Assembly (NCBI GenBank): GCA_038329845.1
Contig: JBBQNJ010000033.1
Span: forward strand, 1 to 48,420
Source of the DNA: JBBQNJ01 sp038329845
GTDB taxonomy: Bacteria > Planctomycetota > Phycisphaerae > Tepidisphaerales > Tepidisphaeraceae
DNA: 48,420 bases
Reading direction: 5' to 3'
The notes below the pieces were generated by a model. It did not search any database. It was given only the letters and a program-made list of their open reading frames with translations, and had not been told where the DNA came from. Made by a program: the position numbers and the translations under genes. Shown here in pieces: positions 13,315 through 23,133 of the stretch. Position 1 is the stretch's first letter; each line of letters begins with the position of its first letter.

Positions 13315-16131
13315 TCAATCGAAGTCGTCGGCGATGCTGTCCAAGTCGCGGTAGGTGCGAGGACGCGATGGCGGCCGAGCGGCTTCGACGGAATCCTCCT
13401 TCAGCAAATGCCGATCGGTCGAACCGGTTCGCGCCACCGGCGGTGGGGGAGCCGAGGGGGCCGGAGGGGCTGGGGGGGTTCGCGTAGGGCGAGTCGATCG
13501 CCCGCGGACCGGCGCCGGCGCTGGCTCATCGGCCATTTCTTGCGGGGCTGGACCCGGCTGATCGTCATCGTCGTCATCCGCGACCTGAGGCGCGGCGGAT
13601 TCGGCGGGCTCGGCGGTGTCGGATTCGGCGGCGGCATGGGAATCTTCTTCACCGGCCGCGTCGCGTCCTGAGCCGCGGCGGCGACGACCTCCGCGACGAC
13701 GTCGCGAGCGCGGTGCCTCGGCTGGGTCGGCGTCCGATTCGGTCGCGCCGGACGGCTCGTCCGCGGAGACCTCGCCTGCATCGTTCGCCTCGCGCGCATC
13801 GTTCGCCTCGCGCACTTCGTTCGCATCGCGCGCAGGCGCGGACGTTTCCGGCTTGGCGGATCGCGATCCCCTCTGCCGTGACCTGGTGGTCGGCTCATCT
13901 TCCCAAGGCTGCCGAAACTCGTCCGATGGCTGCGACGATTCAAAAGACGATTCGTCATTGGATTCGGACTCGAGATCGAGGCCCGATTCGCCGCGGGTCT
14001 GGCTCTGCTCGCCACTGCGGCTCTGGCCGTGCGGCTGCGCGTCCGGATCACCTTCGATCGCCTCATCGGGGCGCGATTCGGCGGACTGCCCGCGCCCTCG
14101 TCCGCGACCCCGCCCGCCGCGCCGCCGCCGCCGCTTGCGCGGAGCGGCATCGCCATCGCCTTCGCCATCGGCATCGCCTTGGGCCTGCGAATCGTGTTCG
14201 GCTTGAGAAGCGTCCGGCTCGTCGGGTCGATCCTCCGAAACGTCTTGGGCCGAGGCCGAGGCGTCTTCGGGCGCTTCGGGCACGCGCTCGTCGGCCGCCC
14301 GAACCGCGGCCAGTTCCTCGGCGCGCTCGCGCTGGCTGTCGCGCTCCTCGACGGCCTCTTCGGCGCGATCCAGCTCATATCGATCAGGATCGCCGACTGA
14401 GCCGTCCTCCTCGTCCCGGCGCGGCGCCGATTCGCCACGGTGATCATCGATATCGCGGGCGTCTTCGCGATCGCGGGCATCATCGCGATCTCGATCACGA
14501 TCTCGCCCGCGGCCGTCACGACGCGATCGGCCGCGCTGCTGTTGATGGCCGTGGGCGCGGCCGGGCTGGGTGACGGCCTGGCCGGGGACCATGCCGAGCG
14601 AATCGAGGAAGACCAGCCCGTCGCGGGCGTCGAACAACTCAAGCTTCAGTTCGTCCAGCCCCAGGGTCAAATCCGAACGGACGACAATGTGTTTGCCGGA
14701 GCCATGCTCCAGCCGGGCCAGGGACTGGCGTTTCTTGTTTTGCAGATAGAACGCCACATCGGGACAGACGGCCAAGTCGATGCGGGCGACCTTGGCATCA
14801 TCGGCCGCGATCGCCAGTCGGCGCATCACGTCCAGGCTCATGCTCTCGGGGGTCTTGACCAGGCCGGCGCCCTTGCAATGCGGGCAATCGAAGTAGATCG
14901 ATCGCTTGAGGCTCGGGCGCATGCGCTGGCGGGTCATTTCGATGATGCCGAACTGGCTCATCCGCAGAATCTTGGTCTTGGCGCGGTCGCCTTTCATGTT
15001 GTCGTGCAGACGTTTTTCCAGCTCGCGGCAATGGCGATCGAATCGCAGGTCGATGAAGTCGCAGATGATCACGCCGCCGAGGTCGCGCAGGCGCAACTGA
15101 CGGGGGATTTCATCGGCGGCTTCCATGTCGGTCTTAAAGGCCGTCATTTCCGCATCGGAATGGTCGCGGAACTTCCCGCTGTTGACGTCGATGGCGACGA
15201 TCGCCTCGGTGGAATCAATGACCAGCGACCCGCCGCCGGGCAGCGGGACGTGGCGGCTGTACATCAGCTCGATATCTTTCTCGATCCCGTATTTATGGAA
15301 CAGCGGAATCGGCTCATCGTGCAGCTCGACCTTGTTGCGGGTGCGAGGCATGGCGATTTTGAAGAATTCCTTGACCTTCTTCGCCACGGCGTCGTTGTCC
15401 ACGATGATCCGGTCCACGTCGCTGGTGAACACGTCGCGGACGGTGCGCGTCACGAGGTCGCCTTCGGTGTACAGCTCGACCGGGGCCGGGGTGCCCGAGC
15501 GTTTTTTGCGGGTGTTTTCCCAAAGGCGGACCAGGTATTTCAGATCGCGCTCGATCTCGGCCTTGGACTTACCGACCCCGGCGGTGCGGATGATGAACCC
15601 GCAGTCATCGGGCGGATCCAGCGCGTCGAGAATCTGGCGCAGGCGACGTCGTTCATCATCGTCCTCGATCTTGCGGCTGACCCCCAGTTGCTTCATCCCG
15701 GGCATCATGACCAGGATTCGGCCCGGGATGCTCAGATAAGTGCTGAGAGTCGGACCCTTGGTGCCGATGCCTTCCTTGATGATCTGGACGGTGATCTCAT
15801 CGCCGCGACGAAGGCACCGCTGGATGGGCGGGCGATCGCGGCGGGCCATTTTGCGCCCGACCGATTCGTGGACGTCATCTCCATCTCGCCCGAAGTAGCT
15901 GGGCAGCAGATCGGAAATATGCAAAAAGCCGTTGCGTCCCAGGCCGAAATCAACGAACGCGGCCTGGATGCTTGGCTCGACGTTGGTCACGCGCCCTTTG
16001 TAGATATTGCCAACATGGCTGGTGGAGCTGGTTCGCTCCATATAAAGCTCTTCGAGCTTTCCGTTCTCGACGAGGGCGATTCGGCATTCTTCGCCTTCGG
16101 AGACATTGATGAGCATTTCTTTGGAATTCAT
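13315..16131 (-). CDS. rng: Ribonuclease E/G with a long arginine/acid-rich tail
   Basis: A 938-residue endoribonuclease for RNA turnover and rRNA processing. The catalytic half (about residues 1-520) has the S1 RNA-binding domain (VGNIYKGRVTNVEPSIQAAFVDFG, FLHISDL), the DNase I-like catalytic site (AIVAIDVNSGKF and LGGVIICDFIDL carry the metal-binding Asp residues) and the Zn-link CPHC (about 416-419) used for tetramer assembly. The remaining 400 or so residues are low-complexity: RDRDRDRDD runs, RRKRRRRRGGRGRGRGRG, RSRRRRGGRRRRG, acidic stretches and three 18-bp tandem repeats (13778-13831). The last residues, YRDLDSIADDFD, look like a defined motif. Such tails serve as RNA-binding and partner-recruiting scaffolds in RNase E. 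The start is ATG 16131 with only a weak ribosome binding site. Confidence 0.93.
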   Translation of the reverse strand: MNSKEMLINVSEGEECRIALVENGKLEELYMERTSSTSHVGNIYKGRVTNVEPSIQAAFVDFGLGRNGFLHISDLLPSYFGRDGDDVHESVGRKMARRDRPPIQRCLRRGDEITVQIIKEGIGTKGPTLSTYLSIPGRILVMMPGMKQLGVSRKIEDDDERRRLRQILDALDPPDDCGFIIRTAGVGKSKAEIERDLKYLVRLWENTRKKRSGTPAPVELYTEGDLVTRTVRDVFTSDVDRIIVDNDAVAKKVKEFFKIAMPRTRNKVELHDEPIPLFHKYGIEKDIELMYSRHVPLPGGGSLVIDSTEAIVAIDVNSGKFRDHSDAEMTAFKTDMEAADEIPRQLRLRDLGGVIICDFIDLRFDRHCRELEKRLHDNMKGDRAKTKILRMSQFGIIEMTRQRMRPSLKRSIYFDCPHCKGAGLVKTPESMSLDVMRRLAIAADDAKVARIDLAVCPDVAFYLQNKKRQSLARLEHGSGKHIVVRSDLTLGLDELKLELFDARDGLVFLDSLGMVPGQAVTQPGRAHGHQQQRGRSRRDGRGRDRDRDRDDARDREDARDIDDHRGESAPRRDEEDGSVGDPDRYELDRAEEAVEERDSQRERAEELAAVRAADERVPEAPEDASASAQDVSEDRPDEPDASQAEHDSQAQGDADGEGDGDAAPRKRRRRRGGRGRGRGRGQSAESRPDEAIEGDPDAQPHGQSRSGEQSQTRGESGLDLESESNDESSFESSQPSDEFRQPWEDEPTTRSRQRGSRSAKPETSAPARDANEVREANDAREANDAGEVSADEPSGATESDADPAEAPRSRRRRGGRRRRGSGRDAAGEEDSHAAAESDTAEPAESAAPQVADDDDDDQPGPAPQEMADEPAPAPVRGRSTRPTRTPPAPPAPSAPPPPVARTGSTDRHLLKEDSVEAARPPSRPRTYRDLDSIADDFD

Positions 16132-16316
16132 AATTTAGCTAGCGGGAAAAGGTATTCGGATGGGGCGGGGGCCTAAAAATGGGAGCGAGACAAGGTCGAA
16201 GGGTCGAAGGAATGGTTGGGGGGAAGACGACTCCTGTAAGGAGCGATCCCGTGGCACCTTAGTCTGCCATTCTTCCCCTTCGTTCCTTGTTCCGTGTATC
16301 CCTTCGCTATTTCGCC

Positions 16317-18056
16317 TTAAAACACATCCGGAATGATTTTCCGCGTTTCCTCTCGCAAAAAGTGCATGACTTGCCGTTCGGAATCGAAGCTCATGACACG
16401 ACGCGCGACCTGCCGCGCGTGCTCCAGCGTCGTTGAGCGAATAACTTTTTTCACTTCCGGAATATCCGGTCCGTTCATGCTGAAAATATTGAGTCCCAGC
16501 CCCAGCAGTAAAAGAGTGTACAGCGGTTCACCCGCCATTTCACCACAGACGCTCACGCTCACGTTGTTGCGTGCCCCGGCCCGGATCACGTCGCGGATCA
16601 GTTGCAGCACCGCCGGATGGCCCGGGCAGAACAGCCCGGCCACCTTTTCGTTGGTGCGGTCGACCGCCAGGGTGTATTGCACCAGGTCGTTAGTGCCGAT
16701 CGAGAAAAAGTTGACCTCGCGAGCGAACTGGCTGGCCATGATCGCCGCCGAAGGCACCTCGACCATCATCCCCACCGGAATGTTCTGGCGAAAGTCGATC
16801 TGCTCGTCCTCGAGTTCCTCCTGCACATCGCGCAGGACCATCCGCGCCTGACGCAGTTCCATCAGGGTGCTGATCAGTGGGAACATGATCCGCACATCGC
16901 CCATGCGGCTGACTCGCATGATCGCCCGCAGTTGCCGTTTGAACATGGGGATGTCATGCAGGCACATGCGGATCGATCGGTCGCCCAGGAAGGGGTTCCG
17001 CTCGGGCTGCATCGCCTTGGCCTGGGTGTATTTGTCGGCCCCGAGGTCGAGGGTGCGAATGACCAGCGGGCGTCCGCCCAGACGGCGAAGGGCCTCGGAA
17101 TAGGCGTTAAAATGGTCTTCCTCGGTCGGCTCATGGTCCCCGGCGAGGTAAAGGAACTCGGTGCGATACAGCCCGATCCCTCCGGCACCATTGCTCAAGG
17201 CATCGTCGATCTCCTCGGCGAACTCGATGTTGGCCTGGAGGCTGATCTGGTGCCCGTCTTTGGTTTCGGCGGGCAATTCGCGCAGGCTCTTCAGATCGGC
17301 ACCGAGGCGCACGAGCTTGCGCTCGAATTCGCGGTGTTCCTCGAGTTGTTCGGCGTCGGGGCTGACGATCACCACCCCACGGTTGCCGTCGATGATTACC
17401 GAATCGCCGCTGTTCACCTCGGCGGTGATGTCGCCCAGCCCGACCACCGCGGGGATGCCCATGGCGCGGGCGACAATGGCGGTGTGGCTGGTGCGCCCGC
17501 CGGCATCGGTAGCAAAGCCGCGTACATGCATGCGGTCGAGGGCGGCGGTCTGCGACGGGAGCATGTCGTGGGCGATGATCACCACGTCGCGGGTGAGGTG
17601 GGTCAATTCTTCCTGACGCTGGCCGATGAGATTGTGCAGCACTCGGCGTTCGATGTCGCGCACGTCCTTGACGCGGGCGGCGAGGTACGGGTCGGTCATC
17701 TGGGTGAACGCCGCGGCGTACCGGCGCATGATGACGCTGACGGCGTATTCGGCGGTCGAGGCGTTTTTCTTGATCTCCCCGGTGATCTGACCGACGATCG
17801 ACTTATCGCGCAGAACCCCAAGGTGGAAGTCGAAGATCCCCCCGATCTTGGCCCCGTGCTGGGTGGTAACGCTGTTGCGCAGCTCGGCGAGTTCAGCGAC
17901 GCTGTCGGTGAGCGCCTGCTCCAGCCGATCAACTTCCTGGGAGATATTGTCCGAGGCGACTTGCCGCGGCGGGATCAGCAGATCCTCGGCGTCCAGCACC
18001 ACGGCGGTGCTGATCACCACCCCGGGAGAAACGCCAATGCCCTTCTTGATCTCCAT
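16317..18056 (-). CDS. ptsI: PTS enzyme I (phosphoenolpyruvate-protein phosphotransferase)
   Basis: A 579-residue enzyme I. It autophosphorylates from phosphoenolpyruvate and passes the phosphate to HPr. Visible parts are the N-terminal start KGIGVSPGVVIS, the active-site His at about residue 191 in GGRTSHTAIVARAMGIPAVVG, the PEP-binding barrel with GIGLYRTEFLYL and RTLDLGADK, FFSIGTNDLVQYTLAVDRTNEKV, and the catalytic Cys in VCGEMAGEP. There is no GAF domain, so it is the ordinary rather than the nitrogen-type EI. It lies downstream of ptsH, ptsN and hpf on the same strand. No sugar permease is nearby, which points to a regulatory phosphorelay. Confidence 0.95.
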   Translation of the reverse strand: MEIKKGIGVSPGVVISTAVVLDAEDLLIPPRQVASDNISQEVDRLEQALTDSVAELAELRNSVTTQHGAKIGGIFDFHLGVLRDKSIVGQITGEIKKNASTAEYAVSVIMRRYAAAFTQMTDPYLAARVKDVRDIERRVLHNLIGQRQEELTHLTRDVVIIAHDMLPSQTAALDRMHVRGFATDAGGRTSHTAIVARAMGIPAVVGLGDITAEVNSGDSVIIDGNRGVVIVSPDAEQLEEHREFERKLVRLGADLKSLRELPAETKDGHQISLQANIEFAEEIDDALSNGAGGIGLYRTEFLYLAGDHEPTEEDHFNAYSEALRRLGGRPLVIRTLDLGADKYTQAKAMQPERNPFLGDRSIRMCLHDIPMFKRQLRAIMRVSRMGDVRIMFPLISTLMELRQARMVLRDVQEELEDEQIDFRQNIPVGMMVEVPSAAIMASQFAREVNFFSIGTNDLVQYTLAVDRTNEKVAGLFCPGHPAVLQLIRDVIRAGARNNVSVSVCGEMAGEPLYTLLLLGLGLNIFSMNGPDIPEVKKVIRSTTLEHARQVARRVMSFDSERQVMHFLREETRKIIPDVF

Positions 18057-18095
18057 GGTCTTGCGCCCGTTACGGCGGCGTCCCGCCGGACAATT

Positions 18096-18380
18096 CTAGT
18101 CTTCTTCCCCGAACTTCGAGTCGAACAACTCGCACAACCGCTGAACGGCCATCTCGGCATCGTCGCCATTGGCTTCGATTCGCAGCGGCGTTGCCTCGGT
18201 GGCCGCGAGGATAATCATCTGCATCACGCTCTTGCCGTCGGCTTCGCACGGTTCGTCGCCGCCCTTGAAGACCTTGATCTGGCTGGTGAACTGGTTGGCC
18301 AGATCGACAAACTGCATCGCCGGGCGCGCGTGCAGACCCAGCTTGTTGCTGACGACGATGTCCTTGCTGACGTTGGGCAT
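18096..18380 (-). CDS. ptsH: HPr phosphocarrier protein
   Basis: A protein of about 94 residues with the HPr active site NKLGLHARPAMQFV (His phosphorylated by enzyme I) and the regulatory Ser region ADGKSVMQMIILAA, the site used by HPr kinase in organisms that have it. The frame is open far upstream, but that part is not HPr-like. The start MPNVSKDIVV at 18380 is the first sensible one; ATG 18392, four codons earlier and preceded by TGTGGA, is equally possible. It lies 39 bp upstream of ptsI and downstream of ptsN. Confidence 0.92.
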   Translation of the reverse strand: MPNVSKDIVVSNKLGLHARPAMQFVDLANQFTSQIKVFKGGDEPCEADGKSVMQMIILAATEATPLRIEANGDDAEMAVQRLCELFDSKFGEED

Positions 18381-18549
18381 GGCAGACGGCATTCCACAAA
18401 AGGCGGGGATCGCACGCATTGAACCGATGGCTGTCGCGCCCCGACTGCTCCGCCGCCGCGACGCTGGTGCCGGACCGGCGGGAATTGCCCGAGGGGTCGA
18501 AGGCATGAGGCATCGCGGGCTTCTCGAGCATGGGTCGTGATCCACCGGA

Positions 18550-19017
18550 CTATTGACCTTGGTCGGCCTCATCCAGCAGGTCGATGATCGCCTCCTGGGT
18601 GGCGCTTTGCCGCAGGAACCGCCGGAACATGTCCTTCTGCAAGTTCGAGAAGACGATGTTCATCGCCTGCAAATGCTGCTGGGGAGAGTTTTCCGGACTG
18701 AGCAGCAGGACGATGCTGTAGACCGGCTGCTGATCCAGCGCGGAAAAGTCGATCCCGCCGGCACTGCGTCCTAGCGTGCCGACCATCTTGGTGATTTTCG
18801 GATGCTTAACGTGTGGCACGGCCACGCCTTTGCCGAAGCCGGTCGAGCCATTCTGCTCTCGCTTGATGAGGGCGGCGACCACCTCATCGACGGCGGCCTC
18901 GGGCAGAGCGCCGGCGTTGGCCAGCGATTGGACCAGCTCGCGCAAGGCCGTGTCGCGGTCGGGGGCGGTTAGATCGGGCAGAATTGCCTTGGGAACGATA
19001 AAGTCTTTCAGTTTCAT
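18550..19017 (-). CDS. ptsN: PTS EIIA protein of the nitrogen/fructose type
   Basis: A 155-residue EIIA domain: MKLKDFIVPKAILPDLTAPDRDTALRELV, the helical ALPEAAVDEVVAALIKREQNGSTGFGKGVAVPHVKHP with the phosphorylatable His, and the C-terminal LLLSPENSPQQHLQAMNIVFSNLQ. In the PTS-Ntr relay EIIA receives phosphate from an HPr homologue and regulates potassium transport, stress or carbon/nitrogen balance instead of importing sugar. The start at 19017 removes a non-family extension of 28 residues. Placement between hpf and ptsH parallels the rpoN-hpf-ptsN cluster of proteobacteria, though rpoN is absent from this window. Confidence 0.92.
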   Translation of the reverse strand: MKLKDFIVPKAILPDLTAPDRDTALRELVQSLANAGALPEAAVDEVVAALIKREQNGSTGFGKGVAVPHVKHPKITKMVGTLGRSAGGIDFSALDQQPVYSIVLLLSPENSPQQHLQAMNIVFSNLQKDMFRRFLRQSATQEAIIDLLDEADQGQ

Positions 19018-19138
19018 AAAATCAATGTTGGCGGCGCCGCGCCGCTTGCGGCGGCGGGAAAAAGCGACGCGCTGCGGCGACCGGTCTGCCGATCGCTCCA
19101 AAACTCGTCCCCGGCGCCGCGAGGGCGGGTCCGCGAAA

Positions 19139-19441
19139 TTATTCAGGGTGCTTACGGTTACGCACCTTCTTCTTGTGTTCGCTGAGCTGGCGTTCGAGCT
19201 TGTCCACGCATGCGTCGATGCAGGCGTAGGCGTCGCCGTCGTCGTGGTGGGCGATGAACATGTTCTTGTGTTCGCCGTTGACCATCATCTCGACGCGAAC
19301 TTGATCCTTTCCGGCGTCGAAGACCACTTCGATCTCCTGAATGCGGTCGTAGTACTTGTGAAGCTTGCCCGCTTTTTCCTGGGCGAACGTCTTGAGGGCC
19401 TCGGAGACCTCCATGTGCCGGGACGAGACGGTGACAATCAC
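19139..19441 (-). CDS. hpf: Ribosome hibernation promoting factor (short HPF/YfiA type)
   Basis: A protein of about 100 residues of the sigma-54 modulation/S30EA family: VSSRHMEVSEALKTFAQEKAGKLHKYYDRIQEIEVVFD, then VRVEMMVNGEHKNMFIAHHDDGDAYACIDACVDKLERQL. HPF binds the 30S decoding region and stores ribosomes as 100S dimers or inactive 70S in stationary phase. The start is GTG 19441: GAAGGAGC lies 7-8 nt upstream inside the longer frame and the resulting protein has the family length. ATG 19471 or 19477 would place that ribosome binding site inside the gene. It leads the hpf-ptsN-ptsH-ptsI run. Confidence 0.9.
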   Translation of the reverse strand: MIVTVSSRHMEVSEALKTFAQEKAGKLHKYYDRIQEIEVVFDAGKDQVRVEMMVNGEHKNMFIAHHDDGDAYACIDACVDKLERQLSEHKKKVRNRKHPE

Positions 19442-19530
19442 GATGTCTGCTCCTTCTGGATCGGAATGCATCGGCACCGAAGCCGGACGTCCATCCGCCG
19501 GTCAGCGAGCCTGCGCGCCCGATGATCTGT

Positions 19531-19559
19531 ATTGTACGATCTTTCTTTTGTAAATCGAA
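19531..19559 (-). promoter_or_regulatory. Candidate sigma-70 promoter for the hpf-pts cluster
   Basis: On the minus strand a TACAAT -10 box is preceded after exactly 17 nt by TTCGAT, a poor -35. The surrounding DNA is the only AT-rich patch upstream of hpf. The box lies about 90 bp before the GTG start. The call rests on the -10 and spacing. Confidence 0.35.
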
Positions 19560-19645
19560 CGCCCGGACGCCGGCCCGCGATTGGCGGGGGCCGGCGAGGG
19601 GCCGGCGAGGAGAATATTCTGGAAGTCCCCTTCTCGGGTGGGGAT

Positions 19646-20431
19646 TCACTGGGCGGTCACAGGCGCGGCGGGCGCGGGGATCGCCGGCTTGTCTTCCGGG
19701 CCGATCACGCCGCCGCTGAGCAACATCCGCATTGCGTCCTCGACGGTAATCGGCAGGTCCACCACCGCCGAACGGGGCACGACCACGACGTATCCGCTGA
19801 AGGCCGTCGGCGAGGAGGGCAGGAAAACCGTGAGCATCTCTTCCCGCGTGGTCAAATCCAGGGCCTTGATCCCGCGGTTGCCGGTGATCAGTCCGATCGA
19901 CCAGACGTTGGGATCGCGGGCATGGACGGCCACGACGCGCGAGGCCTGGAACGCCTCGCCGGCTTTTTTCTCCACGAGCAGAAAATCGGTGACCTGCTTG
20001 GCCGCGGGGTAGATCGCCCGCACCAGGGGGATTTTCATAACCGCTTGCTCGAGGATGCGGTAGAGGGTCCGGCCGATGAGATTGCCCAGGAACAGCCCGA
20101 GGATGTAGACCAGCAGAATCGCCAGCAGCACCCCGACGAACTTGGTTCGAAAGGGGTTGAGGGCATCGCTCCAGTATCGTCCGATGTAGGCGGCGGGCTT
20201 TTCTGGGAGCAAGCCCCAGGCACCGGCGGTGAGCCACAGGTTCTTGATCCCTTGGATGATGTGGATTCCCAGCGATTCCCAGAGAAAGTTCCACAGCCAC
20301 ACCAGCAGCCAGAGGGTGATCAAGGTGGGCAGAAGGGCGGCGAGTCCGCGGGTGAAGAAACGGCGAAAGTCCTCGGTGAAGGTGGCTCGCCGGGGCGCCG
20401 GATCGGTCGAGGTGGAAGCGATGGGGCGCAT
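19646..20431 (-). CDS. DUF502 family membrane protein
   Basis: A 261-residue protein of the DUF502 (LIKE COV) family. It has two membrane helices (about residues 30-55, LAALLPTLITLWLLVWLWNFLW, and 95-120, FVGVLLAILLVYILGLFLGNLIG) and the family block IPLVRAIYPAAKQVTDFL, followed by a soluble beta-rich domain (VVAVHARDPNVWSIGLITGN; VFLPSSPTAFSGYVVVVPRSAVVDLPITVEDAMRMLLSGGVI). The function is unknown in bacteria; plant relatives affect vascular patterning. It sits between hpf and a cyclophilin on the same strand without an obvious functional link. Confidence 0.88.
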   Translation of the reverse strand: MRPIASTSTDPAPRRATFTEDFRRFFTRGLAALLPTLITLWLLVWLWNFLWESLGIHIIQGIKNLWLTAGAWGLLPEKPAAYIGRYWSDALNPFRTKFVGVLLAILLVYILGLFLGNLIGRTLYRILEQAVMKIPLVRAIYPAAKQVTDFLLVEKKAGEAFQASRVVAVHARDPNVWSIGLITGNRGIKALDLTTREEMLTVFLPSSPTAFSGYVVVVPRSAVVDLPITVEDAMRMLLSGGVIGPEDKPAIPAPAAPVTAQ

Positions 20432-20500
20432 GGGTGCGGAAGATTATGGCCTCTGCGAGGGCGCGTCGTGGGCGGCGGCGGTGAGGCAGGATCGGGAAGG

Positions 20501-21451
20501 TTATTTGGCGGCTTCGACGTCGCGCAACTGCGACTGGAGCGTCGAGTACGGGTTTTCGCCGGGCCGAACCGGCTTGACCTCGACTTTGACGATTTTCTGC
20601 ACGTCGCGCGGGCGACCCGTGCGCGGATCGGCGATGGGGGTCTGCCCGATCTTCTTCACCGCCTCGATTCCCGACGTCACCCGGCCGAATGCGGTGTAGC
20701 GCCGGTCCAACTGCCGAGTGTTCGCGTAATCCAGGCAGATGAAAAACTGGCTGCCGGCGCTGTTGGCGAATTCGCTGCGCGGCATCGCCGCCGGCTCGGC
20801 CGGATCGCCACTGCGGGCCATCGAAAGCACGCCCTCGAGGTGAGGACGGGCGTTAAACTCGGCGTCGATCTGATACCCCGGCCCGCCGGTGCCATCGCCG
20901 CGGGGATCGCCGCCCTGGATCACGAAGTTGGGCACGATGCGATGGAAGGTCAGCCCGTCGAAGTATCCCTGGGAAGCCAGGGAAAGAAACGTGTCGGTGG
21001 TGTTGGGGGCCACGTCATAATAGAAGCCCACGGTGACCGGGCCGGGTTCGGTATGAATGACGGCGTAGCGTAGCGGCTCGACGCGAGTGACCATCGCCCC
21101 GGCGGGAGCGCCGCGCCGTTTATCGTCACGAACGCCTACGACCAGCGGCGTCCCCACGAAATCACCCATGGACTTGCCCTTGGGCACGGCATAAACGAGA
21201 TAAGTTCCCGGGGTGCTGAACTGCGGGAAAATGCTCTTCAAGTCCACCTGCCGGGGCGCGTCGAACTCGACCGGAGCCTTGGTTTCGATCGGCTGGCCGG
21301 TGAAGTCGCTCGCCATCAGGGTGATCGCCGCTTCGGGCTTCATATCTACCAGCAGCGGCTGGTCGGGGGCATACCACACCTTGATGGGGAACAAGACCGA
21401 GCAATACAACGCGATCAGTCCAATGACCTGCTGGGCGCCTTCCAAAACCAT
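20501..21451 (-). CDS. Membrane-anchored cyclophilin-type peptidyl-prolyl isomerase
   Basis: A 316-residue protein. The N-terminal segment (QQVIGLIALYCSVLFPIKVWY) is a signal anchor, placing the rest outside the cytoplasm. Residues 35-130 are an Ig-like or beta-rich region of unknown role. The C-terminal half is a cyclophilin domain: TVGFYYDVAPNTTDTFLSLASQGYFDGLTFHRIVPNFVIQGGDP (catalytic Arg in FHRI), YQIDAEF, GVLSMAR, NSAGSQFFICL. Cyclophilins isomerise Xaa-Pro bonds during folding of exported proteins. The start at 21451 has a GGAGAAATT ribosome binding site; a TTG farther upstream only extends the frame. Confidence 0.9.
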   Translation of the reverse strand: MVLEGAQQVIGLIALYCSVLFPIKVWYAPDQPLLVDMKPEAAITLMASDFTGQPIETKAPVEFDAPRQVDLKSIFPQFSTPGTYLVYAVPKGKSMGDFVGTPLVVGVRDDKRRGAPAGAMVTRVEPLRYAVIHTEPGPVTVGFYYDVAPNTTDTFLSLASQGYFDGLTFHRIVPNFVIQGGDPRGDGTGGPGYQIDAEFNARPHLEGVLSMARSGDPAEPAAMPRSEFANSAGSQFFICLDYANTRQLDRRYTAFGRVTSGIEAVKKIGQTPIADPRTGRPRDVQKIVKVEVKPVRPGENPYSTLQSQLRDVEAAK

Positions 21452-21597
21452 AATTTCTCCGATAACAAATCCATCCCCGCCGGACCCCAAGCCGCGGCGG
21501 GCCGGGGGCCAGACAACGCCTAAGGCGCTTTACCCTACCTCTAAAGTCCCCCGGCGTCACGGCGCCATGGATTGCAATTGGATTCGGCGGCGCCTGC

Positions 21598-22932
<1,335 letters not shown>

Positions 22933-22985
22933 GGTTCAGTAAGTATACCCGACGACTTCCCCGCGGGAAACAGCCCGCGACGGAG

Positions 22986-23093
22986 GATGGACTCCAGGGG
23001 CGCGCGACGGGCTTCGCGCGCTCGGCGACACCGCGAATCACTTCGCGGCCGAACACGATGTACTCCATGGGCCCGCGACGGGTTTCGCGCGCG
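22986..23093. repeat. Imperfect 37-bp direct repeat, two copies
   Basis: Copies at 22986-23022 and 23057-23093 share GATG-ACTCCA-GGG then CGCGACGGG-TTCGCGCGC, with a handful of differences and a 71-bp period. They lie between citrate synthase and the radical SAM gene, upstream of gltA on its strand. No reading frame explains them. Confidence 0.6.
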
Positions 23094-23133
23094 CATGTTC
23101 GACTGCCCCGGGCATCGAATTCATCCGCTGATC

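Noticed and set aside
14440..16176. 578-codon plus-strand frame opposite the RNase E/G gene
   Set aside because: It is the antisense shadow of a well-supported RNase E/G gene in GC-rich DNA; it has no domain-like sequence and no ribosome binding site.
16602..18422. 606-codon plus-strand frame opposite enzyme I and HPr
   Set aside because: Antisense shadow of ptsI and ptsH; the composition (His/Asp/Gly-rich) is that of the complement of codon-biased coding DNA.
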